NCBI GenBank assembly: GCA_025456495.1
Contig: JALOKO010000002.1
Location: 1 to 30,581 of the forward strand
DNA length: 30,581 nt
DNA from: Bryobacterales bacterium
GTDB lineage: Bacteria; Acidobacteriota; Terriglobia; Bryobacterales; Bryobacteraceae
Direction of reading: 5' to 3'
In this document: piece after piece, positions 8,333 through 17,090 of the stretch
Layout of the letters: each line of letters opens with the position of its first letter
How positions within the stretch are numbered: position 1 is the stretch's first letter
The notes under the pieces: generated by a model
The model's database searches: none
What the model saw: the letters and a program-made list of their open reading frames with translations, nothing else
Told to the model about the DNA's origin: nothing
Made by a program: the position numbers and the translations under genes

Positions 8333-8935
8333 ATGCCGCAACGCCCCATCCTGCTTTGGATTCTAGCCGCCCTCACACTCTTTCTTGCCGGCGTCGCTCT
8401 GGTGCTGCTCAGCGACGGCATGCCCGATCAGCACCCGGCGCGGAAGGCGATCAACCCTCCCGCCATCCTCACCCAGGTGCGTGGCATGCGCGAACTGGTC
8501 ACGGTGAAGTACGGCATCCAGAAGGTAGTGGCGCTGGAAGAAAAGAAGGTCCCGTTTGGCGCCGAACGCCTGCTGCTGTTCGTGCAGGCCGAGGTTGCCG
8601 CGGGCGTTGACCTTAGCCAGATGAGAGAGGATGACGTCGCGCTACTGCCCAACGGCGCGGTGGCTATCTCCCTGCCCCCTGCATCCATCACCAGCGTCAC
8701 CGTGGACGACCAGCACACGCGCGTCTGGGATCGCTCAGTCACCTGGTGGACCCCCTGGGTTCCCTACAACCAGGACCTCGAGCGCCAAGCCCGCCTCGTG
8801 GCCAAGGCCGATTGCGAATCCGGCGCCCGCCAGATGGGCATTCTCCCCCACGCGCGACGCAATGCGGAAGAGGCCATCCGCGCCCTGCTGCTGGCCGCTG
8901 GCGCCAGCGAGGTGCGCTTCCTGGACAAGGACTAG
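8333..8935 (+). CDS. DUF4230 membrane-anchored protein
   Basis: A 200-residue protein with one N-terminal transmembrane segment (about 6-28) and an extracytoplasmic domain of the DUF4230 type. That type is recognised here from the VRGMRELVTVKYGIQKVVALE stretch, the VQAEVAAGVDLSQM core, the VAISLPPASITSV strand and the downstream helix with LVAKADCESGARQMGI. Family members are single-pass proteins of unknown function. The start is the ATG at 8333, just upstream of the hydrophobic segment. It follows the coiled-coil gene on the same strand and converges with leuD; the gap between holds the 17-bp repeat array. Confidence 0.8.
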   Translation: MPQRPILLWILAALTLFLAGVALVLLSDGMPDQHPARKAINPPAILTQVRGMRELVTVKYGIQKVVALEEKKVPFGAERLLLFVQAEVAAGVDLSQMREDDVALLPNGAVAISLPPASITSVTVDDQHTRVWDRSVTWWTPWVPYNQDLERQARLVAKADCESGARQMGILPHARRNAEEAIRALLLAAGASEVRFLDKD

Positions 8936-8971
8936 CGAGTTCGCTCCACGCCCACGCCGCCGACAGCCTGT

Positions 8972-9056
8972 GGTTTCCTACATCCTCGGGTTGCCAGCAT
9001 TCTATGGTTGCCAGCATCCTGGGCCTGCCAGCATCCTGGGACTGCCAGCGCGCGCG
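8972..9056. repeat. 17-bp minisatellite between convergent genes
   Basis: Five consecutive 17-base units starting at 8972, 8989, 9006, 9023 and 9040. The core TGCCAGCATCCTGG is clearest in units three and four; the outer units are degenerate. There are no spacers between units, so this is not CRISPR-like. It fills most of the 136-base gap between the stops of the DUF4230 gene and leuD. Confidence 0.85.
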
Positions 9057-9071
9057 GAAGATCGTTGCCCG

Positions 9072-9683
9072 CTAGGCCCCCAGCGTATTTAGCGCCCATG
9101 GCTGACGCGCTTCCCACGCCGCAATCTCAGCCTCGTGCTTCACCAGGTAGCCCAGTTCATCCACGCCATTCAGCAGGCAATACTTTGAGAACGGATCCAC
9201 CGGAAACTCCACCTGACGTCCATCAGGCAACGTGAGTGTCTGGCTCTCCAGGTCGATGCTGACTTCCACGCCCGCATCCTTCTGGCGCAGCGCAAACAGT
9301 TCCTGCTTCACGTCCTCGGAAATCACCACCGGCAGCAACGAGTTCTTCAGCGCATTCCCCCGGAAGATGTCGGCGAAGGAACTGCTGAGGATGGCGCGAA
9401 AGCCAAACTGTGTCAGCGCCCATGGAGCATGCTCCCGCGAACTACCGCAGCCGAAGTTATCGCCCGCCAGCAGAATCTGAGCGCCCTGCGCCTCCGGCTG
9501 GTTCAGGATGAAGTCCGCCCGCTCACTGCCATCTTCGTGGTAGCGCCAATCGCAAAACAGATTCCGGTCCAGACCCTCTTTGGAAATCGTCTTCAGGAAG
9601 CGCGCCGGGATAATCTGATCGGTATCGATGTTGTCGATCGGCAGCGGCAGAATGCGGCTGGTGAGTGTCGTGAAGGGGATCAT
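9072..9683 (-). CDS. leuD: 3-isopropylmalate dehydratase, small subunit
   Basis: Swivelling-domain subunit of isopropylmalate isomerase, which with LeuC interconverts 2- and 3-isopropylmalate in leucine synthesis. Its 203 residues match the usual bacterial length. Diagnostic segments are LPIDNIDTDQIIPARFLK near the N-terminus and GDNFGCGSSREHAPWAL at about 73-90, the substrate-binding loop, followed by SSFADIFRGNALKNSLLPV. The ATG overlaps the leuC stop by four bases, so the two subunits are translationally coupled. It is the last gene of the leu cluster in this window. Confidence 0.96.
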   Translation of the reverse strand: MIPFTTLTSRILPLPIDNIDTDQIIPARFLKTISKEGLDRNLFCDWRYHEDGSERADFILNQPEAQGAQILLAGDNFGCGSSREHAPWALTQFGFRAILSSSFADIFRGNALKNSLLPVVISEDVKQELFALRQKDAGVEVSIDLESQTLTLPDGRQVEFPVDPFSKYCLLNGVDELGYLVKHEAEIAAWEARQPWALNTLGA

Positions 9684-11086
9684 AGGATGCTCCTGACGTC
9701 GGCAATGGAACCCTGAATCGCGCTGGCCGCGGCCGTCAGCGGACTGGCCAGGAAGGTGCGTCCGCCCTTGCCTTGGCGGCCTTCAAAATTGCGGTTGCTG
9801 GTGGAGACGCAGTATTCGCCCGGCGCCAGTTGGTCTCCGTTCATCGCGATGCACATGCTGCAGCCAGCCTCGCGCCACTCAGCGCCTGCCGCGCGGAACA
9901 CCTCATGCAAGCCCTCGGCTTCCGCCTGCCGCTTCACTTCCTGCGAACCCGGCACCACCATCGTGCGCACCGACGGGCTCACCTTGCGGCCCTTCAGAAT
10001 CGCCGCTGCCTGACGCAGGTCAGACATCCGCGAATTCGTACAGCTTCCAATGAACACCACGTTTACCGGATGCCCCAGCAGCGGCTTGCCGCCCTCCAGC
10101 GCCATGTAGTCCAACGCCTTCCGAATGGAGTCGCGCTCAATGGCGTCCTTGCCCGCATCCGGCGTGGGCACGGGCTGCGAGATGGCGATCCCCATCCCCG
10201 GGTTGGTGCCATAGGTAATCATCGGCTCCAGGCTGTTGGCGTCAATCACAATGGACTTGTCGTACGCCGCGCCTTCATCGGTGGGCAGCATCCGCCAACG
10301 CGCCACCGCCGCATCCCATGCCTCACCCTGGGGCGCGAAACGCCGCCCGTGGATGTACTCGTAGGTGGTGTCGTCTGGCGCAATCAACCCTGCCCGCGCA
10401 CCGCCCTCAATCGACATGTTGCACACCGTCATCCGCTCTTCCATCGACAGCGAGGAAATGGCCGTGCCCCGATACTCAAACACGCTCGCCGTGCCACCCC
10501 CAATACCAATCCGCGCAATCAGCGCCAGGATGATATCCTTTGCGGTCACCCCCGGTTTCAGCACGCCGTCCACCCGCACTTCATAGCTCTGCGAGGGCTG
10601 CTGCAGCAAGCACTGGGTAGCCAGTACATGCTCCACCTGGCTGGTGCCAATCCCGAAGGCCAATGCGCCGAACGCCCCATGCGTCGCCGTATGCGAATCC
10701 CCGCAAACCACCGTCATGCCCGGCTGCGTCAACCCTAGTTCAGGCCCCATCACGTGGACGATGCCCTGGTTCTCGGAATGGAAGCCGAAACACGGAATCC
10801 CGAATTCCTTGCAGTTGCTTTCCAGCTTCGCCACCTGCGTGGCCGCAATCGGATCCACAATCGGCAACGACCGCGGCGTGGTGGGGATGCTGTGGTCCGT
10901 CGTGGCAATCGTTCGCGAAGGCTGCCGCACCTTCAACCCTCTCTGCCGCAGGCCCTCAAATGCCTGGGGCGAGGTCACCTCATGCACCAGGTGCAAGTCA
11001 ATGTAGAGCAGCGCGGGCGCGCCCTCCTGCTGGGCAACCACATGGTTGTCCCACACTTTTTGGATGATTGTGCGTGGCTTACTCAT
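9680..11086 (-). CDS. leuC: 3-isopropylmalate dehydratase, large subunit
   Basis: Catalytic 4Fe-4S subunit of isopropylmalate isomerase, of the aconitase family and cytoplasmic. It is 468 residues, full length. The three cluster-binding cysteines are visible in FIGSCTNSRM (about residue 348) and in EAGCSMCIAMN (about 408 and 411), followed by the typical STSNRNFEGRQGKGGRTFLASP tail region. The N-terminus (MSKPRTIIQKVWDNHVV) and LLYIDLHLVHEVTSPQAF are also canonical. The ATG at 11086 is 84 bases after the leuB stop, and leuD overlaps its end. The order leuA-leuB-leuC-leuD suggests a single transcript, although the gaps of 84-90 bases around leuB leave room for internal signals. Confidence 0.97.
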   Translation of the reverse strand: MSKPRTIIQKVWDNHVVAQQEGAPALLYIDLHLVHEVTSPQAFEGLRQRGLKVRQPSRTIATTDHSIPTTPRSLPIVDPIAATQVAKLESNCKEFGIPCFGFHSENQGIVHVMGPELGLTQPGMTVVCGDSHTATHGAFGALAFGIGTSQVEHVLATQCLLQQPSQSYEVRVDGVLKPGVTAKDIILALIARIGIGGGTASVFEYRGTAISSLSMEERMTVCNMSIEGGARAGLIAPDDTTYEYIHGRRFAPQGEAWDAAVARWRMLPTDEGAAYDKSIVIDANSLEPMITYGTNPGMGIAISQPVPTPDAGKDAIERDSIRKALDYMALEGGKPLLGHPVNVVFIGSCTNSRMSDLRQAAAILKGRKVSPSVRTMVVPGSQEVKRQAEAEGLHEVFRAAGAEWREAGCSMCIAMNGDQLAPGEYCVSTSNRNFEGRQGKGGRTFLASPLTAAASAIQGSIADVRSIL

Positions 11087-11170
11087 AGGCCCTCAATCTG
11101 TCTCTTCCCCTCATCAGTCTCGCTGGACTGCCCTCGTCATTCCCGCTCAGCAGCGCTCCGCTGACGGCCC

Positions 11171-12256
11171 TTATCCGATTGCCGCGCAGATGGCCGCCCC
11201 CACATCGCTGGTGCTTGCCGCGGCACCCTTCGGGCGCAGGTCAGCCGTCACGTTGCCACTATCCAGAACCGCCTCAATGGCCCGGTTCACCGCCGCCGCC
11301 TCGTCCACCAACTGGAAGCTGTATTCCAGCATCGCCGCCACCGATCCAATGGCGCCCAAAGGATTCGCCTTGTTCTGTCCCGCGATATCCGGCGCTGATC
11401 CATGCACGGGCTCGTAGAGTCCAACGAAGGCCCCGTTCGGCCGTTGCGCCCCAATTGACGCCGAAGGCAACATTCCAATCGACCCCGAAAGCACGCTGCC
11501 CTCATCGCTGAGGATGTCGCCGAACATGTTCTCTGTCAGCATCACGTCAAACTGCTTCGGGTTCAGAATCAGCTGCATCGCCGCGTTGTCCACCAGCAGG
11601 TGATCGCACTGCACATCCGGATACTCAGCCGCGACTTCGTTCACTACTTTGCGCCACAGTTGCGAGGTCTCCAGCACATTGGACTTGTCCACGCTGGTGA
11701 CGCGCTTGCGTCGGTTTCGCGCCAGTCCGAAGGCCATCCGCGTGATCCGCTGCACCTCCGCCCGCGTGTAGGTCATCGTGTTGGTGCCGCGCTCTTCCAG
11801 CCCTTCCCCTTCCACGCCTCGCGGCATCCCGTAATACAAGCCGCCGTTCAACTCACGCACGATAATCATGTCCACGCCGTCCACCCGCTCGTTCTTCAGC
11901 GGAGAGGAATCCAGCAACGAACGGAAGCTCCGCACCGGGCGCAGGTTCGCATACACCCCCAGAACCTTGCGAATGCCCAGCAGGCCCTTCTCCGGACGCA
12001 ACTGTGGCGGTGCGTCATCGAACTCCGGAAGGCCCACCGCACCCAGCAGCGTCGCGTCCGCTTCGATGGCCAGACGCTCGGTCTCCGGTGGCATCGGCGC
12101 CCCGGTCTTGTGGATGGCGATGCCGCCCAGCAGGCCTTCCGTCAGCACCAGTTCATGTCCGAACCTGGCCGCCACGCATTCCAGCACACGCACGGCTTCA
12201 CGGGTCACTTCCGTCCCGATGCCGTCTCCGGGCAGGACCAACACACTCATCTTCAT
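11171..12256 (-). CDS. leuB: 3-isopropylmalate dehydrogenase
   Basis: NAD-dependent oxidative decarboxylation of 3-isopropylmalate to 2-oxoisocaproate. From the ATG at 12256 the protein is 361 residues, the normal length, and begins MKMSVLVLPGDGIGTEVT. The frame is open another 16 codons upstream, but that part is not conserved. Family features: the GAVGLPEFDD region, substrate-binding arginines in LGVYANLRPVRSF, REL(N)GGLYYG near the middle, the LLVDNAAMQLILNPKQFDV metal-binding segment with its aspartate, and the adenine-binding EPVHGSAPDIAGQNKANPLG loop. It lies between leuA and leuC on the same strand. Confidence 0.96.
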   Translation of the reverse strand: MKMSVLVLPGDGIGTEVTREAVRVLECVAARFGHELVLTEGLLGGIAIHKTGAPMPPETERLAIEADATLLGAVGLPEFDDAPPQLRPEKGLLGIRKVLGVYANLRPVRSFRSLLDSSPLKNERVDGVDMIIVRELNGGLYYGMPRGVEGEGLEERGTNTMTYTRAEVQRITRMAFGLARNRRKRVTSVDKSNVLETSQLWRKVVNEVAAEYPDVQCDHLLVDNAAMQLILNPKQFDVMLTENMFGDILSDEGSVLSGSIGMLPSASIGAQRPNGAFVGLYEPVHGSAPDIAGQNKANPLGAIGSVAAMLEYSFQLVDEAAAVNRAIEAVLDSGNVTADLRPKGAAASTSDVGAAICAAIG

Positions 12257-12346
12257 CGTGATTTTCTCTGGCGTCTGGATGACGCGGATTCTGGCGATGG
12301 GCATGGCCCCAGGCCAGCCCGTGCGAAAGCTGTGCTCCCGCTTCCT

Positions 12347-13516
12347 CTACTTGGCAAGGCTGCCCGCCCCACGCAACTCCTGTTGCAACAACTGCAGTAT
12401 CTCTTCGTTGGTGACGCCCTTCTTGCGATCAGCCATCGTCGTGAACTTCTCGTACAACACGTCCAGTTGTTCTTTCGTGGGCTCAAACCCGAAGTTGCGG
12501 GCGCGTTCCTGCAGCGCGTGGCGCCCACTGTGCTTGCCCAGCACCAGCTTGCTATCCGGCACGCCCACGCTGCGCGGGTCCATAATCTCGTACGTGCTGC
12601 GCTCCTTCAAATACCCATCCTGATGGATGCCCGCTTCGTGCGCAAACGCGTTGCTGCCCACAATCGCCTTGTTTGGCTGCGGTCCAAACGTGATGATCTC
12701 ACTCAACAGTTGGCTGGCCGGATACAGGTGCTCCGCATGGATGCTCGTACGGAAGGGCATAATCTCTTCCCGCACCTTCATGATCATCACGATCTCTTCC
12801 AGCGCGCAGTTCCCAGCCCGTTCGCCAATGCCGTTGATGGTGCACTCTACCTGACGCGCCCCGGCTTCCACGGCGGCAATCGAATTCGCTACCGCCAGCC
12901 CCAGGTCGTTGTGGCAGTGGACACTCACAATCGCCTCGCCATTCAACCGTTCCGCAATGCGTCCGATGATGGCGGCGTACTCTCGCGGCACCGTGTACCC
13001 CACCGTGTCCGGCAGGTTCACTGTGGTTGCGCCCGCCTCCACCGTGGCCACCGAAATCGCTTCCAGAAAATCAGGGTCCGTACGCGTGGCGTCTTCCGCT
13101 GAAAACTCCACATCGTCGGTGTATTGCCGCGCCTGCCGCACTGCCTTCACCGCGTCCTCCAGCACCTGCTCGCGCGTCTTGCGCAGCTTGTGCTTCAGGT
13201 GGATATCGCTGGTTGCGATAAACGTGTGGATGCGTGGCCTCTTGGCCGGCTCAAGAGCGCGAGCGGCACGCTCAATGTCCTTCGGCACCGCGCGCGCCAG
13301 TGCGGCCACGCGGGCTTCCGGAAACTCCCTGGAGACGGCAAGCACCGATTCGTAATCGCCCTCCGATGCAATGGGAAACCCGGCTTCGAGAATGTCTGCG
13401 CCTAGTTCCACCAGCTTTCGGGCCATCCGGACTTTCTCCGGCACCGTCATGCTGCATCCCGGGGACTGCTCCCCGTCTCTCAGGGTTGTGTCGAAAATGA
13501 ATACGTGAGGATTCAT
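12347..13516 (-). CDS. leuA: 2-isopropylmalate synthase lacking the regulatory domain
   Basis: Condenses acetyl-CoA with 2-oxoisovalerate, the committed step of leucine synthesis. The 389 residues from the ATG at 13516 start MNPHVFIFDTTLRDGEQSPG, contain the metal-binding HCH motif near residue 200 (VSVHCHNDLG), the NGIGERAGN block, HEAGIHQDGYL and GKHSGRHAL, all specific to LeuA rather than homocitrate or citramalate synthase. Typical LeuA is 500-520 residues with a C-terminal LeuA_dimer domain that binds leucine. This protein ends after the second subdomain (LLQQELRG), and only 90 bases separate it from leuB, so the domain is absent rather than frameshifted. The upstream open frame to 13774 is not conserved. 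Confidence 0.92.
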   Translation of the reverse strand: MNPHVFIFDTTLRDGEQSPGCSMTVPEKVRMARKLVELGADILEAGFPIASEGDYESVLAVSREFPEARVAALARAVPKDIERAARALEPAKRPRIHTFIATSDIHLKHKLRKTREQVLEDAVKAVRQARQYTDDVEFSAEDATRTDPDFLEAISVATVEAGATTVNLPDTVGYTVPREYAAIIGRIAERLNGEAIVSVHCHNDLGLAVANSIAAVEAGARQVECTINGIGERAGNCALEEIVMIMKVREEIMPFRTSIHAEHLYPASQLLSEIITFGPQPNKAIVGSNAFAHEAGIHQDGYLKERSTYEIMDPRSVGVPDSKLVLGKHSGRHALQERARNFGFEPTKEQLDVLYEKFTTMADRKKGVTNEEILQLLQQELRGAGSLAK

Positions 13517-13645
13517 GGTTAGCGTATCCGGTCGCGCTCTCAACGCCTCGCCTCCCCGACAACCTGTTGCTTTGTCACGAAGGCTACAAAAACAGGATCC
13601 GCTATTTCCGGCTGATTTGGCAAATTTATCTTTTTGCGAGATTTC

Positions 13646-13678
13646 ATAAGCCGAATCTATGGTATAAATGAGGCTTAT
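13646..13678. promoter_or_regulatory. Inverted repeat, candidate operator in the leuA/LysR divergent region
   Basis: ATAAGCC (13646-13652) and GGCTTAT (13672-13678) are perfect 7-base arms separated by 19 bases. They lie in the most AT-rich part of the region between the divergent leuA (start 13516) and LysR gene (start 13773). LysR-type regulators usually bind such dyads near the promoter of the divergent target. A possible plus-strand promoter (TTGCGA at 13634, TATGGT at 13658, spacer 18) overlaps the left arm, consistent with autorepression. Inferred by eye. Confidence 0.45.
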
Positions 13679-13772
13679 AGCAGGAGCCTCTCGGATTGGT
13701 CCCGTTTGGCTAGCACCCACCCGTGGATCCAGTCTGGCGTTTCCGTCAGCTTCTGCGGTATCCCGAACCGCC

Positions 13773-14666
13773 ATGGAACTCTACCTGTTGAAAGTGCTGC
13801 TCACCGTAGCCACTGAGAAAAGCTTCTCTCGGGCAGCGGAGAAGCTCGCCCGCACCCAACCCGCCGTCTCCTTGGCCCTGCAGCGGCTGGAAGACGAATT
13901 GGGCGAGAAGCTCATTGACCGCTCAGGTAAGGACCTCATCCTCACCGACGCCGGACGCATCGTTCTCGATTACGCCCGCCGCTTCTCCAACCTGCAACTC
14001 GACCTCGAAAACGCCCTCACCGAACTGCGCGACAACGCCGCCGGACGCCTTTCCATCGGGGCCAACGAATCCACCGCGCTCTACTTGCTGCAGCACATCG
14101 AACGCTACCGCCGCACCTATCCCAAAATCAAGGTGCAGGTACGCCGCAGTCTCTCCAGCAAGATCCCCTCCCAGCTCATCGACGGCGACCTGGAACTGGG
14201 CGTCATCAGCTACGACCCCCAGGACGATCGCGTCAGCACCAGCGTCATCTACACTGACCGGCTGGCCTTTGTCGTCTCGCCCCAGCACCGGCTGGCCAAG
14301 CGCAAGACGGTAAGCATCAACGACCTGGGCATGGAAACCTTCATCGCTCACAACGTGCTGTCGCCCTACCGCGAGGTTGTCATCCGTTGTTTCCGTGAGC
14401 ACAAGGTGCCCCTCAACATGGATGTCGAGATGCCCACCGTGGAGACCATCCGCAAACTGGTGCAGATGAACGAGGGTGTCGCCTTCCTTCCGAAGATGTG
14501 CGTGGAACCGGAGATCCGCCGCGGGTTGCTACACGAGGTGCGCGTGAAGGAGTTGGATATTGAGCGCAAGATTCTGCTTGCCTCGCCCGCCAAACGCGCC
14601 CTCAGCCACGCCGCGCGCGCCTTCCTGGAACTGGTGCGTAGCGAGGCCGACGAGACCATCGGGTAG
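13773..14666 (+). CDS. LysR-family transcriptional regulator divergent from leuA
   Basis: A 297-residue regulator. An N-terminal winged helix-turn-helix (about 1-60: FSRAAEKLARTQPAVSLALQRLEDELGEKLIDRS) is followed by the linker helix and a periplasmic-binding-protein-like effector domain (about 88-290). I placed the start at the ATG at 13773, in the normal LysR position before ELYLLKVLLTVATEKSF; the frame is open 35 codons further upstream, but that stretch covers the presumed operator and promoter. The divergent arrangement with leuABCD suggests control of leucine synthesis, perhaps in response to a pathway intermediate as known for LeuO- and LysR-type activators of amino-acid genes. The effector cannot be read from sequence. 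Confidence 0.9.
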   Translation: MELYLLKVLLTVATEKSFSRAAEKLARTQPAVSLALQRLEDELGEKLIDRSGKDLILTDAGRIVLDYARRFSNLQLDLENALTELRDNAAGRLSIGANESTALYLLQHIERYRRTYPKIKVQVRRSLSSKIPSQLIDGDLELGVISYDPQDDRVSTSVIYTDRLAFVVSPQHRLAKRKTVSINDLGMETFIAHNVLSPYREVVIRCFREHKVPLNMDVEMPTVETIRKLVQMNEGVAFLPKMCVEPEIRRGLLHEVRVKELDIERKILLASPAKRALSHAARAFLELVRSEADETIG

Positions 14667-14672
14667 CCGGGC

Positions 14673-16916
14673 TCACCCATGTCGACCGCGCCCGATGGGC
14701 ACAATCTTGGACGATCCCTCCGGCTCCTGCCAATCTTCAAACGCACCCAGCGCCTTGCCCTGGTAACCAGCCACCCACGATTCAAAACGCTGGGTGGGCA
14801 TCGGACGCGCAAACAGATATCCCTGCACCTCGTCGCAGCCCGATTCGTACAGGAATCGCAGTTGGTCCGCCGTTTCCACGCCCTCCGCGTTCACTTCCAC
14901 CCGCAATCCCCGCCCCAACTCCACCATGCTCCGCACGATCGTCCGGCAGCGATGGCTGGCCGTGCTTCCGTGTACGAAGGTGCGGTCAATCTTCAGCTTT
15001 GAAAACGGTATCTCGCGCAGGTGCGCCAGCGAGGAATAACCCACTCCGAAATCGTCCAACGCCACCCGCACCCCTTGCCTGCGGAAAATCTCCACCACCT
15101 CCGCCGTTTTCCGCTCGCTGGCCAGCACCGCCGTCTCGGTGATCTCCAGTTCCACCTCGGCGTTGCCCAGCGAATGCTGGCCCAGGATGGCTAGCGTATT
15201 GGCCAGGAATCGATCATCATGCAGTTCCACCGGAGATACGTTCACGGCGAACCGCGCTCGCTCTGAGAACAGCCTCCCCCAGTGGCTGGCCTGCTGACAA
15301 ACGGCCCGCAGCACCCACTGGCCAATCAGGGACACCTGCCCTGTGCTTTCCGCCAGAGGCAGGAAGTGCGCCGGTCCCAACAAGCCACGCACGGGATGCC
15401 GCCACCGCACCAGCACCTCGGCTCCACGCACCTGGAAGGTCCGCAAATGCACCACCGGTTGCAGGAAAATCTCCAGTTCGTTCTGCTCGCAGGCGCGCTC
15501 CAACTCCTGCTCCATGGGAATGCCGCGCTTGCGCTGCACAGCATCCGCGCGCTCAACCACACGGGCAGCGCTGTGGTTCAACAGCAAGGCCGCCGCCGCC
15601 CGCGTGCGCGCCAGCCGCACCAGCGCCCGGGGCCTCACAAAAGTTCGCGTGGACTCACTGATGCCGAAGCGCAATGCAACTGACTGCGGCTCGTCTCCTC
15701 CCGTTAACGGCGGCTGCATCGCGCGCTGGAATCTCAGGATCTGTTGCTCAATCACACTCAACGGGTCCGACGACACAAACACAAACGCAATCTCGTGCGG
15801 ACCCAGACGCGCCATGGAGTCCACTTCCCCGCCCGCCCGCCGCAACCGCGTCGCCACCGTTTGGAAAGCCGTCACCGCGGCTTCTGAACCCAACGACCGC
15901 TCAATCCGGTCCAGCCCGTCCAACCGGCACACCAACACCGCGCTCCCTTGCCCGGCGGCTCGCGACCGCGCCACCGCCTGCCGTACCATCTCCGCAAACA
16001 CCTCCGGGCCTCGCAGCCCGGCCTCGTCCATGTCTCCCTCATCCTGAGTCAACATTGCGCCCGGCGCGGAGACGGCCGATTGCGCCGTCTCCGACGCGCG
16101 GGCCTGGCTCACCAGCAGAATGCGGCTGCTGATGGGCGCCCCGGTGCAGGGAATCCACTCGATCACAACCGGGTGATGCCCATGCGTTCCCTTCATGGTC
16201 ACCACCATGCGACCGGGCTCCTGCTCCTCTGCAATCGATGTCACCTGTCGCGGATGGGACTTCCCGCCCCGAAGCCACCGGCTCAACATCAGGCGATCTT
16301 CCACCGCGAATCCCAAACCCAGCCGTACGCCCTCAGTGAGTACGGTACGGAAACCCAACTTCGCCGGGAAGCTGGCGTCCAGGGCAACGCAGCGGTCGCC
16401 CTCCACGCGAATCACCGCCCCATCGGTCATTCGTGAAAGCGCGTCCAGCCACTCGCGCAGGTTCACCCCTTCATCGCCGTAGTTGTCCGCCACCGTCAAC
16501 GAAGCGGCGCCCTGCCGGATCGCACTCTGCGCGCCAACCGCGTGAAGCCCCGCCATTTCCCCGTCCGGCAGCCAGTGCAACGGACGCGCGGTAGCCTCGC
16601 AAATGCCATCCGAAAGCGCAGCCAACCCCGTCGGGCCGTTCCCTGGCTGCGTTGCAAGCGCTTCTCCAGGCACCCTTCGGTCCACCAGCAACACCAACGG
16701 ACGCTCGCCTTCCGCGCACCCGCGCAACGCCTCTCGCAACGCCGCCAGGTCGCCTGATGGCGACGCTAGCACCACGTTCAAGTCGCCCTCGGCCAAATGC
16801 TCCGCCACCGATTCCGCGCTCTCGGCAACCACCACTTCCAGCGGAACCATCACCAATGGAACTGCCGTTTGCAGTTCCTCTCTCGACGCGATTCCGTGTG
16901 TCAGTATCAGTCGCAT
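14673..16916 (-). CDS. c-di-GMP phosphodiesterase with degenerate GGDEF and C-terminal EAL domain
   Basis: A 747-residue cytoplasmic protein. The N-terminal 330 residues show no transmembrane segment and no domain I can name; part of it, around 150-300, may be PAS-like. A GGDEF-like domain (about 330-455) has RLGPHEIAF near residue 371 where the active motif should be, so it is probably not a cyclase. The EAL domain (about 480-720) keeps the catalytic set: EVLVR (glutamate 500, an EVL variant of ExLxR), NVSP, EITET, DDFGVGYSSL, the lysine in KIDRTF, and AEGVET. It should therefore hydrolyse c-di-GMP. The start is the ATG at 16916; the frame is open 30 codons upstream without protein-like features. 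Its stop is six bases from the convergent LysR stop. Confidence 0.88.
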   Translation of the reverse strand: MRLILTHGIASREELQTAVPLVMVPLEVVVAESAESVAEHLAEGDLNVVLASPSGDLAALREALRGCAEGERPLVLLVDRRVPGEALATQPGNGPTGLAALSDGICEATARPLHWLPDGEMAGLHAVGAQSAIRQGAASLTVADNYGDEGVNLREWLDALSRMTDGAVIRVEGDRCVALDASFPAKLGFRTVLTEGVRLGLGFAVEDRLMLSRWLRGGKSHPRQVTSIAEEQEPGRMVVTMKGTHGHHPVVIEWIPCTGAPISSRILLVSQARASETAQSAVSAPGAMLTQDEGDMDEAGLRGPEVFAEMVRQAVARSRAAGQGSAVLVCRLDGLDRIERSLGSEAAVTAFQTVATRLRRAGGEVDSMARLGPHEIAFVFVSSDPLSVIEQQILRFQRAMQPPLTGGDEPQSVALRFGISESTRTFVRPRALVRLARTRAAAALLLNHSAARVVERADAVQRKRGIPMEQELERACEQNELEIFLQPVVHLRTFQVRGAEVLVRWRHPVRGLLGPAHFLPLAESTGQVSLIGQWVLRAVCQQASHWGRLFSERARFAVNVSPVELHDDRFLANTLAILGQHSLGNAEVELEITETAVLASERKTAEVVEIFRRQGVRVALDDFGVGYSSLAHLREIPFSKLKIDRTFVHGSTASHRCRTIVRSMVELGRGLRVEVNAEGVETADQLRFLYESGCDEVQGYLFARPMPTQRFESWVAGYQGKALGAFEDWQEPEGSSKIVPIGRGRHG

Positions 16917-17090
16917 GCGCAAACCCGCACAAATTCCCGCAGCCCACCCATCGGATCTGGCCACTTGGAATCCCCTCTGGCCGCGTGGCCAATTCGGTGA
17001 CAGCACTTCCGATTGGTAAACCGGAACCGTCGTGCGTCCTTCCTTCTTTTCGCCTCATCGGCCCCCTGCTTCCGTAGTTTGAGTGGGGAA

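Noticed and set aside
8972..9056. CRISPR array
   Set aside because: The 17-base units are contiguous with no unique spacers and no cas genes are present.
11087..11170. Short CAGCG/CGCTG hairpin between leuB and leuC as an attenuator or terminator
   Set aside because: Only five base pairs, no T run and no leader peptide.
11600..13102. A 500-codon open frame on the plus strand
   Set aside because: It is antisense to leuA and leuB, whose motifs are unambiguous; long shadow frames are expected at this GC content.
14656..14698. CCATCGGG/CCCGATGG inverted repeat as a terminator between LysR and EAL genes
   Set aside because: The loop is 27 bases, it covers both stop codons and there is no T run; the stem is more likely chance in coding sequence.
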